Origin: Oscillibacter sp.
GTDB taxonomy: Bacteria; Bacillota; Clostridia; Oscillospirales; Oscillospiraceae
Direction of reading: 5' to 3'
Assembly (NCBI GenBank): GCA_009773995.1
Contig: VSMY01000010.1
Coordinates: 1-34,597, forward strand
DNA length: 34,597 nt
The notes under the pieces are model-generated. The model was given only the letters and a program-made list of their open reading frames with translations. It ran no database searches and was not told the origin of the DNA. Numbering within the stretch: the stretch's first letter is position 1; each line of letters begins with the position of its first letter. This document shows positions 28,914 through 34,597 of this stretch, piece after piece. Both the position numbers and the translations under genes were made by a program.

Positions 28914-29429
28914 TCAGCCTTTCATCAAGTCGGTGTGCCGGAGTCCCCGGAAGAGGCAGGCGGAGGCCAGCCCGGTCAATCCGCCGGTAAGCAGGGATAC
29001 CGCCAGCAAAACGGGCAGATAATAGAGGGGGGCGGCGCTGCCCAGGGTCAGCAGGGCGGCGGCGATTTGGCCGCAGTTGTGGGCCGCCGCGCCGCCTACG
29101 GACACGCCGTAAAGGGAAAGCCCCCGCCGCCGGGAGAGGAGGACCATGGTCCCCATGGCGGAGAGCCCCCCCAGCAGGGAGAAAATCAGGGCGTTCATGT
29201 TCCCGGCGAAGAGGGCCCCCAGAAAGCACCGGGCCAGCAGAATCAAAAGCGCGTCCCTCGGACCCAGGGCATAGAGGGCGAAGACCGTCACGATGTTGGC
29301 AAGCCCCAACTTCACGCCGGGAACGGGGATGGCCAGGGAGAGGGGGAAGAGGTTCTCCAGATAGCTCAGCGCCAGGGCCATGGCCGTCAGCAGGGCGCAG
29401 AGGGTCAGCTGCTTGGTGGTCAGTTTCAT
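28914..29429 (-). CDS. Gx transporter / heptaprenyl diphosphate synthase component I family membrane protein
   Basis: 171 residues with five or six membrane helices. The N terminus (TKQLTLCALLTAMALALSYLE, PGVKLGLANIVTVFALYALG, RCFLGALFAGNMNALIFSLLGG) is characteristic of the family annotated as Gx transporter or heptaprenyl diphosphate synthase component I, which resembles ECF-type substrate-binding membrane proteins. The NusG-domain-II protein gene lies 10 bp upstream and apbE before it. This gene trio recurs near flavin-based redox systems in Firmicutes, so a role in quinone/flavin supply is plausible. Substrate not determinable from sequence. Confidence 0.85.
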   Translation of the reverse strand: MKLTTKQLTLCALLTAMALALSYLENLFPLSLAIPVPGVKLGLANIVTVFALYALGPRDALLILLARCFLGALFAGNMNALIFSLLGGLSAMGTMVLLSRRRGLSLYGVSVGGAAAHNCGQIAAALLTLGSAAPLYYLPVLLAVSLLTGGLTGLASACLFRGLRHTDLMKG

Positions 29430-29439
29430 CCTGCGCCTC

Positions 29440-29853
29440 CTAGCCTAATACTGCGTCCACGCCGTTCGGGTCCGGCGCGCCGCCCTCCAGGCGGATGATG
29501 ATCCGGGCCGGGAGGCAGACGATGCTCTGCCCGGACCGGAAGATGGCCCCGGTGCGGACACAGTCCTGGGTGGGGCAGTCGGACTCCGCCACCCGGACGC
29601 CGTTTTCCGCATCGCTGCGCCGGATCCGGCTCAGCGTCAGGGTATAGCCGTTGTTCCTGTAGACCCGGGGCCCCTCCCAGCGTTCCAGGTCCAGGCGGTC
29701 CACCTCCGTTCCGTCCACGGACACCACCGCCGTCAGGGCCAGAGAGGTCCCGCCCCGCCACTGGAAGAAGGCGATTCCCAGGGCCAGGGCGGCAACACAC
29801 AGGATCACCAGAGCGTCCCAGGCCGTGGGCCGGAGCTTGGGGGACGGCCTCAT
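29440..29853 (-). CDS. NusG domain II-containing membrane protein
   Basis: 137 residues: N-terminal membrane helix (about 14-31, DALVILCVAALALGIAFF), then an extracytoplasmic NusG-domain-II-like fold ending in the hallmark block ESDCPTQDCVRTGAIFRSGQ and IVCLPARIIIRL. Its ATG overlaps the apbE stop (ATGA), so the two are coupled. Such proteins accompany ApbE in Firmicutes and are thought to take part in extracytoplasmic redox or metal-related functions; the conserved cysteine pair would suit this. The exact role is unknown. Confidence 0.85.
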   Translation of the reverse strand: MRPSPKLRPTAWDALVILCVAALALGIAFFQWRGGTSLALTAVVSVDGTEVDRLDLERWEGPRVYRNNGYTLTLSRIRRSDAENGVRVAESDCPTQDCVRTGAIFRSGQSIVCLPARIIIRLEGGAPDPNGVDAVLG

Positions 29854-30917
29854 GGGGAAACCACCTCAAGGGTGTACCCGCTGGCCTCCTCCAGGGTGAA
29901 GCGGTCCGCCAGCCCTTCGGTGACCACCGCCCGGCCGTCCTCCGTCACCAGGACCAGGTCAAAACCGGCGTCCGGGACGCCCTTCCGCCAGAAGTCCAGG
30001 GCCTGTTCCTCCCCCATGATGAAGAGGGCGGTGGACAGGGCGTCGCACATGGTCCCGCTGCCCTCCCCGATGTTCGCCACTACGGTGACGGAGCTGAGGC
30101 CGCTGTCCGCCGGGTATCCCGTGGCCGGGTCAATGATGTGGTGATATCGCCTGCCGCCCTCCTCAAAGTACCGCTGATACCCTCCGGAGGTGACGGCGTA
30201 GGCGTCCGTCAGCGCCAGCACTCCGGCGAAGGCGTTCTGCTCACCCGCACGGGCCGGGTCCTGGACGCCTACCCGCCAGGGCGTCCCGTCGGGCCGGTCG
30301 CCGTAGGCCAGGACGTTGCCCCCCAGATTGATGTTGGCCCGGGGCACGTCGTATTCCCGGAGGACCTCCACGATCCTGTCGGCGGCGTAGCCCTTGGCGA
30401 TGCCCCCCAGGTCGATGGACTGGCCGGGACCCAGGCGGACTGTGGCCGTGTCGGTGTGATAGTCCGTCATGGAGACCTGAGACCCGTCCACCAGCTCCAA
30501 AAGCCCGTCCAGCTCCGCCTGGGAGGGGACGCGGAAGCCGTCGGCGGTGAAGCCCCAGGCGGAGACCACCGGGGCCACGGTGACGTCAAAGGCTCCGTCC
30601 GTCAGCTCATAGTACCACCCGGCGCTCCGCAGCAGGCGCAGCAGGTCCCCCTGGATCTCCATTCGCCGCCCGGCGGCGTTGAGCCGGGAGACATCGCTGT
30701 CCTCCAGAGTCCGGGAGAGCTTCTTCTCCAGGTCCCGGATGGTGTCCTCACAGGCGTAGGCGGCGGCGGGGGAGCGCTCCCCGTAGGTGGTAATGAGCAT
30801 GGCGGTGTCCATGGCGATGACCTGGATGCTCTCCTGGGCCTCGTCCGGGCTCATCCGCGCGCCGCAGCCGGAGAGGAACAGGACCGTCAGTAAAACATAT
30901 GCGGTGAGTCGTTTCAT
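29850..30917 (-). CDS. apbE: FAD:protein FMN transferase lipoprotein (ApbE)
   Basis: 355 residues from ATG 30917 (AAAGAGG upstream). A lipoprotein signal peptide ends LFLSGC with lipidation predicted at Cys18, so it acts outside the membrane. ApbE moves FMN from FAD to Thr/Ser of acceptor proteins, with magnesium. Family signatures: RLNAAGRRMEI, DVTVAPVVSAWGF, SIDLGGIAKGYAADRIVEVL, NINLGGNVLAYG, and the active-site strand AVTSGGYQRYF with YHHIIDPATGYPA. First gene of the six-gene operon with its own promoter. No clear flavinylation target (for example an RnfG/NqrC or FMN-binding domain) was noticed in the window, so its client is encoded elsewhere or unrecognised. Confidence 0.93.
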   Translation of the reverse strand: MKRLTAYVLLTVLFLSGCGARMSPDEAQESIQVIAMDTAMLITTYGERSPAAAYACEDTIRDLEKKLSRTLEDSDVSRLNAAGRRMEIQGDLLRLLRSAGWYYELTDGAFDVTVAPVVSAWGFTADGFRVPSQAELDGLLELVDGSQVSMTDYHTDTATVRLGPGQSIDLGGIAKGYAADRIVEVLREYDVPRANINLGGNVLAYGDRPDGTPWRVGVQDPARAGEQNAFAGVLALTDAYAVTSGGYQRYFEEGGRRYHHIIDPATGYPADSGLSSVTVVANIGEGSGTMCDALSTALFIMGEEQALDFWRKGVPDAGFDLVLVTEDGRAVVTEGLADRFTLEEASGYTLEVVSP

Positions 30918-30960
30918 AGAAAACCTCTTTGTCCGTCTGGTTGTGATTTCAACATGGTAT

Positions 30961-30989
30961 AGTATAGCACGGCCTGGGCCGCTTCTCAA
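30961..30989 (-). promoter_or_regulatory. Promoter of the apbE operon
   Basis: On the reverse strand TTGAGA (complement of 30984-30989) and TATACT (complement of 30961-30966) are 17 bp apart, 43 bp upstream of the apbE start. It faces away from the divergent promoter at 31040. Confidence 0.7.
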
Positions 30990-31039
30990 CGAAAAAGGGA
31001 AAGTTCGGCGAAAAAATAAAAAACCTGGCGGGAAGGGCC

Positions 31040-31068
31040 TTGCAAAAGGGAGAAAAGTCTGCTATACT
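31040..31068 (+). promoter_or_regulatory. Promoter of the forward membrane-protein gene
   Basis: TTGCAA at 31040-31045 and TATACT at 31063-31068 with 17-bp spacing, 73 bp upstream of the ATG. The leader contains GGAGG at 31128-31132. Confidence 0.7.
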
Positions 31069-31141
31069 ATTTAAGCGTGTCGGCGGAGAGCGTTTCCGCC
31101 GGGTATTTTTGAAAGAAAAAACACCTTGGAGGTCTTGATAA

Positions 31142-31882
31142 ATGGCAAAAAATCCGAACGGAAAGTCCCCGAAGCGGGATAATTCCCTGTACGGCGCGAC
31201 CATCTTCTTCCTTGCGGCCTGTCTGGCGGAAATATACCTTCTGGTTCTGCGCAGATATTACATCCACGGCGACGTGGTGACGGAGGCCCTGCCCTGGCAC
31301 AACCGGCTGTTGATTTTCGCGGGCCTGGGGGCGGCGGCGCTGGTCCTGGGCATTGCGCTGAGCGTACTTTGGAAGGCCGACCAGCGCAAACGCCTCATCG
31401 GCTGGTGCCTCGTGGGCCTGGGCGTGTTCTTCGGCGGCGGCAGTATGCTGATCCGCCTGTATTTTGAGTCCGCCGTGACGCTCCTCAGCGTGGTGGTGCC
31501 GGTGGTGATGGTGCTGACCGTCATCTGGGCCTTCTATGACCGGGAGTGCTCCGTGGCCATGACGGCTCTGAGCGGGACCCTGATCCTTCTGTGGATGTGC
31601 CGCCGCCTGTTCAATCACCTGACTCTGGGTCTGCCTGTGAAGGCGCTGGCGGTAGTCTACGTTCTGCTGCTGGCGGGGGTATGCTGGCTGGCGAAAAACA
31701 AGAAGCTGGGGAATTTGCTTCCCCCGGACGCGGATCTGCTGCCCATCTACGCCGCCACCGGCCTGTCCGCCGCGGCGGTGGTGCTGGGCCTGTTCAGCTC
31801 CGCCATCGCTTACTATGCCATGTGGGCCCTGGGAATCGTGGTCTTTATCCTGGCGGTTTACTACACCGTGAAGCAGCTGTAA
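31142..31882 (+). CDS. Multi-pass membrane protein, unknown function
   Basis: 246 residues starting at ATG 31142 after GGAGG. A basic N-terminal stretch (MAKNPNGKSPKRDNSLYG) precedes seven or eight hydrophobic helices; the first ones are at about 19-36, 57-77, 84-104 and 110-128. No catalytic or transport motif was recognised. It is a single gene, divergent from the apbE operon and convergent with the DUF4127 gene, with a good promoter and an intrinsic terminator of its own. Confidence 0.8.
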   Translation: MAKNPNGKSPKRDNSLYGATIFFLAACLAEIYLLVLRRYYIHGDVVTEALPWHNRLLIFAGLGAAALVLGIALSVLWKADQRKRLIGWCLVGLGVFFGGGSMLIRLYFESAVTLLSVVVPVVMVLTVIWAFYDRECSVAMTALSGTLILLWMCRRLFNHLTLGLPVKALAVVYVLLLAGVCWLAKNKKLGNLLPPDADLLPIYAATGLSAAAVVLGLFSSAIAYYAMWALGIVVFILAVYYTVKQL

Positions 31883-31901
31883 GCCCCTCAAACGATACGT
31901 G

Positions 31902-31937
31902 AAAGCTCCGCCGTCTTGAATGACGGCGGAGCTTTTT
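31902..31937 (+). terminator. Terminator between convergent genes
   Basis: AAAGCTCCGCCGTC (31902-31915), TTGAAT loop, GACGGCGGAGCTTT (31922-31935), ending in five T residues (31933-31937). It ends the forward membrane-protein gene; on the reverse strand the tail is only UUUC, so termination of the DUF4127 gene would be weaker. Confidence 0.85.
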
Positions 31938-31938
31938 G

Positions 31939-33723
31939 TCAGTCCGTGAAGGTCCCCAGCCGGATGTCCATGCCGATTTCAAAGGCCCGGTCCCAGGGGA
32001 AACGGTAGTTTTCCAGGGCCACGCCGCCCCAGTGCCGCTCTTCGACTGCCGCGTCCGGGGAGAGGGAGGAGAGGAAGGAGCTCCGCTCCAGGCTGCGGAT
32101 AACCGGGGCCGTTTCCTGTTCCATGCCCGCCTCCAGGCGGCGGAGCAGGTCCTCCCGGTCCAAGTCGGGGGACCAGAAGTTGTTGGGGTCCCCGCCCAGG
32201 CCGTTTCGGATATAGGCCAGCAGGTCGTTCCGCACGACCCCCTTGTAGCAGAAGTCCTTGAGGATACTGTCCGCCAGGGTCCGGGCCCAGGCCCGGTCCA
32301 TTGCGTCGGTGCCGCCCCCGTTTCTCAGGACGGCGTACCGGGCCGCGCCGTGGCTTAGGGCCGTGCCGGTGACAATGGCCATGTCCAGCATGCCGGAGTA
32401 GGCGATGAGGTATCCCAGCTCCGCCTGTTTGGTCAGGGCCTCGTAAACCTCTGTGCCGTAGGTCCCGTTGCTGGCGTCAATGAGGATGGTGGGCCGTTGG
32501 GCTTTCTCATAGTCCCGGAGGGCCCCGATGAGCTGCTTGCGGTAAGCGTCCATTTGCTCCGGGTCCTCCGGCTGGGTCAGAACCAGGATTTGCAGATCCG
32601 CGCCGTCGGACTCCCGCAAATCGAAGAAGGCCAGATGCTCCGCCATGATTTCCGTCAGGGGCTGGAAGTCGTACTCACAGGCGGGCCGGTCCTCCGTGCC
32701 GCCGAAGTATTGGACGCACGCGCGGCCCCCTGTCCAGCCCGTTTCGTCCAGGTACATCCGGGCCACGGCCTTGAAGGCCAGATCGTCCACCCCGGAGAGG
32801 AGCCAGTCGATCTGCTTTCCGTCCTCTCCCGTCTCAGCCCGGAGGCCCTGCCGGAGAAAGGCAATCTCGTTTTTCTGGATGCAGTCCTCCAGGGAAGAGT
32901 CGTCGATGCCGATGAGGAGGCGGAAATTCTTGTATCCGGGTTTTGCCAGCGTGTCCTGCACTACGTAGGAGAGGAGCAGCTTCCGCTCCCGGGAGCGCAG
33001 GTTCCGGAGGGCGGTCTCATAGGTGCCCTCCGCCTTGGTTTGGGCCCGGAGGTCCTCCCCGTTGGGGCCCCGCCAGTAGCTCCCACAGATGTCCTCCAGA
33101 TTCAGCGCCTCCCCCTCCAGGGTCCGCCGGGGCAGGGCCCCGAAGGCCCGGATGGCGTTGTACTCCTCCAGAGTCCCCCCCTCATAGCCCACGGTGGGTG
33201 CCAGCCGCATGACGGAATCCAGCAGCCAGACCATGTTGTGCTCGTCGGCGGCAAGGGCCGCCATGAGTTCCTCCAGCAGGTCGAAGACCTGGGCGGTCCC
33301 GCCGCCGGGGAGTTCGACGTCATAGCCGCTGGCGGACCGGGAGGCCACCAGTCCCCCGGAGTGGAGCTGATCCAGGGAGAGGATGTAGCGGTCGCACCCC
33401 GCCGCCTCCTGCTCCAGCACCCAGCTGTACAGCCGCCCCATGTCCCCGTGCTGGGTTCCGTTTTCGTTGAGGGGCTGGCCGTCCAGGGCCGTCCGGTATA
33501 AATCCCGGTCCGGCGTGGCCAGGGCGTAGCCCAACGACTCCGTCAGATACACCACCCGCTCCACGTTGTCGGGCCGGTCGTCCAGGGGCACGTAGGCGAC
33601 GGTCTTCCCCGGCTCCGAGGCGGCGGGCTCCGGGTAGGGCAGGGGCTCCGTCCGCTGATATCCGCACCCGGTCAGCAGAACCAGAGCCAGCAGTACCGCC
33701 CGGAGGCGTGTTGCTCGTTTCAT
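31939..33723 (-). CDS. DUF4127 lipoprotein
   Basis: 594 residues. The signal peptide ends LVLLTGC, predicting lipidation at Cys20 and an extracytoplasmic location. The mature start, VAYVPLDDRPDNVERVVYL, and internal blocks (YILSLDQLHSGGLVASR, LLIGIDDSSLEDC, VLTQPEDPEQMDAYRKQ, IDASNGTYG) are typical of DUF4127, an uncharacterised Firmicutes family. AAGGAGG precedes the ATG. It lies 50 bp downstream of ybaB, with an intrinsic terminator between them, and no obvious promoter in the short gap, so it may depend on read-through. Function unknown. Confidence 0.85.
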   Translation of the reverse strand: MKRATRLRAVLLALVLLTGCGYQRTEPLPYPEPAASEPGKTVAYVPLDDRPDNVERVVYLTESLGYALATPDRDLYRTALDGQPLNENGTQHGDMGRLYSWVLEQEAAGCDRYILSLDQLHSGGLVASRSASGYDVELPGGGTAQVFDLLEELMAALAADEHNMVWLLDSVMRLAPTVGYEGGTLEEYNAIRAFGALPRRTLEGEALNLEDICGSYWRGPNGEDLRAQTKAEGTYETALRNLRSRERKLLLSYVVQDTLAKPGYKNFRLLIGIDDSSLEDCIQKNEIAFLRQGLRAETGEDGKQIDWLLSGVDDLAFKAVARMYLDETGWTGGRACVQYFGGTEDRPACEYDFQPLTEIMAEHLAFFDLRESDGADLQILVLTQPEDPEQMDAYRKQLIGALRDYEKAQRPTILIDASNGTYGTEVYEALTKQAELGYLIAYSGMLDMAIVTGTALSHGAARYAVLRNGGGTDAMDRAWARTLADSILKDFCYKGVVRNDLLAYIRNGLGGDPNNFWSPDLDREDLLRRLEAGMEQETAPVIRSLERSSFLSSLSPDAAVEERHWGGVALENYRFPWDRAFEIGMDIRLGTFTD

Positions 33724-33736
33724 AAAACCTCCTTAA

Positions 33737-33767
33737 GAAAAAAGGCGGGACCGTCACGGCCCCGCCC
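33737..33767 (-). terminator. Terminator after ybaB
   Basis: In the reverse-strand RNA GGCGGGGCC (complement of 33758-33766) pairs with GGUCCCGCC (complement of 33744-33752) including one G-U pair, followed by six U residues (complement of 33738-33743). It separates the dnaX-ybaB transcript from the DUF4127 gene. Confidence 0.75.
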
Positions 33768-33773
33768 TTCGCT

Positions 33774-34148
33774 TTAAAGTCCCAGGCCCCCCAGGTTCAG
33801 CCCGCCGGTGATGCCGTCCATGGCCTTGTCCATGGCGTCCCCGGCCTGGCGCAGGGCCTCGTTGACGGCGGAGACCACCAGATCCTGGAGCATCTCCACG
33901 TCCTCCGGGTCCACCGCCTCCGGCTTGATGGTGAGGGAGGTCAATTCCTTCTTGCCGCTGGCCACGGCCTCCACGGCCCCGCCGCCCACGCTGGCGGTGA
34001 AGGAGCGGTTTTCCACCTCCGTCTGGGCGGCGTTCATGGCCTCCTGCATCTGGGCGATCTGCTGCTGGACGGCAGCCTGGCGCTGGGCGCCGGTGGCCTT
34101 CATACTGCCGCTGCTGAAGCCGCGGCGGGCGCTGTATCCCATGGTCAT
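33774..34148 (-). CDS. YbaB/EbfC-family nucleoid-associated protein
   Basis: About 124 residues. The core (QRQAAVQQQIAQMQEAMNAA, then FTASVGGGAVEAVASGKKELTSLTIKPEAV, then DVEMLQDLVVSAVNEALRQA) is the YbaB/EbfC fold, a dimeric DNA-binding protein; the final GGLNLGGLGL tail is also typical. Start is uncertain: ATG 34148 is only 3 nt from AAAGGAG, while ATG 34142 has 9 nt. It follows dnaX by 8 bp, as in most bacteria. The usual third gene, recR, is absent; DUF4127 follows instead. Confidence 0.92.
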   Translation of the reverse strand: MTMGYSARRGFSSGSMKATGAQRQAAVQQQIAQMQEAMNAAQTEVENRSFTASVGGGAVEAVASGKKELTSLTIKPEAVDPEDVEMLQDLVVSAVNEALRQAGDAMDKAMDGITGGLNLGGLGL

Positions 34149-34156
34149 CTTCTCCT

Positions 34157-34597
34157 TTATTCTTTGATTTCAATGTTGTCAAACTGACGGCCGAAGGCCA
34201 CCAGGTTTTTCAGGTTCTCCTCCGGGGAGGACTTCGGCGGATCCCCTGTCCGGAGGGCCAGCCGCACCGGGCCGCCCAGCAGGGCTTCCCCCTCCTGTTC
34301 CAGGATCTCCCGGACCCGGTCGTTGTCCAGGCGGCCCACGGTCAGGTCGTCCGGGGCGCAGACCGTCAGCAAATCCCCCTCCAAAAAGCCGGAGCACATG
34401 CCCAGGAAGGGCCGGTACATGGGGGACAGGCGGTTTTTGCAGTTCTCCGCCAGGGTCCGCCACCAGCCGCCGTCCACCGCCCTGGCGGGGACGCTTTCAG
34501 CGGCGGGGGCCGCCGGAGGCGGGGCCTCCTTTGGAGCTTCCGGCGGCGGAGCGTCCTCCGGAATGTCGTAGACCCGCTGTCCGGGCTCGTCCATCAT
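34157..34597 (-). CDS. dnaX: DNA polymerase III gamma/tau subunit, C-terminal part
   Basis: The frame enters from the right edge and gives the last 146 residues. A Pro/Ala/Glu-rich linker leads to a domain WWRTLAENCKNRLSPMYRPF, ending NLVAFGRQFDNIEIKE, which matches the C-terminal region of clostridial tau, where contact with the polymerase core is made. The ATPase domain lies outside the window. Identification rests on this domain and on the dnaX-ybaB neighbourhood. Confidence 0.8.
   Translation of the reverse strand: MMDEPGQRVYDIPEDAPPPEAPKEAPPPAAPAAESVPARAVDGGWWRTLAENCKNRLSPMYRPFLGMCSGFLEGDLLTVCAPDDLTVGRLDNDRVREILEQEGEALLGGPVRLALRTGDPPKSSPEENLKNLVAFGRQFDNIEIKE

Overview
The window is chromosomal DNA of a high-GC Firmicute. 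RpoB, RpoC, a six-iron-type pyruvate:ferredoxin oxidoreductase, a SpoVK-like AAA ATPase, SLH domains and consistent AGGAGG ribosome binding sites point to a strict anaerobe of class Clostridia, most likely order Oscillospirales. That placement is inferred from protein content; no 16S rRNA is present.

Positions 1 to about 9000 are accessory. Positions 343-6550 hold the core of a filamentous-phage (inovirus-like) prophage: a Rep_trans-type rolling-circle initiator, a structured intergenic region (72-nt hairpin plus a complete tRNA-like gene), three or four tiny coat-like proteins, a lone reverse-strand DUF2726 cargo gene with its own promoter, a secreted tip/adsorption-like protein, three small membrane proteins, and a Zot/pI-type assembly ATPase. 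An IS30-type transposase (6804-7805) and a reverse-strand operon of three small genes (8171-8758) follow. Four copies of a 54-bp unit with 9-bp inverted arms exactly 36 bp apart (1325, 6608, 7886, 8122) divide this region into modules. I think this repeat family, with the phage and the transposase, is the most likely undescribed system here. The left end of the element lies outside the window.

A 149-bp nested palindrome (8854-9002) separates the accessory DNA from the housekeeping region. rpoB and rpoC (9314-17210) form an operon with a canonical promoter whose -35 box sits at the centre of a 9-bp dyad, and end at a strong terminator. They are followed by comM/yifB (reverse), a GNAT acetyltransferase, and a monocistronic nifJ with a strong promoter and terminator.

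From 23.4 to 34.6 kb most genes are on the reverse strand: an SLH-bearing S41 protease with its own promoter; a six-gene operon (30917 down to 25268) of ApbE flavin transferase, NusG-domain-II protein, Gx/HepT-type membrane protein, SpoVK-like AAA ATPase, a multi-pass membrane protein and a membrane-anchored M3 peptidase; a divergent multi-pass membrane protein; a DUF4127 lipoprotein; and ybaB with the 3' end of dnaX. The flavin operon suggests envelope redox chemistry, but no obvious flavinylated acceptor lies in the window.
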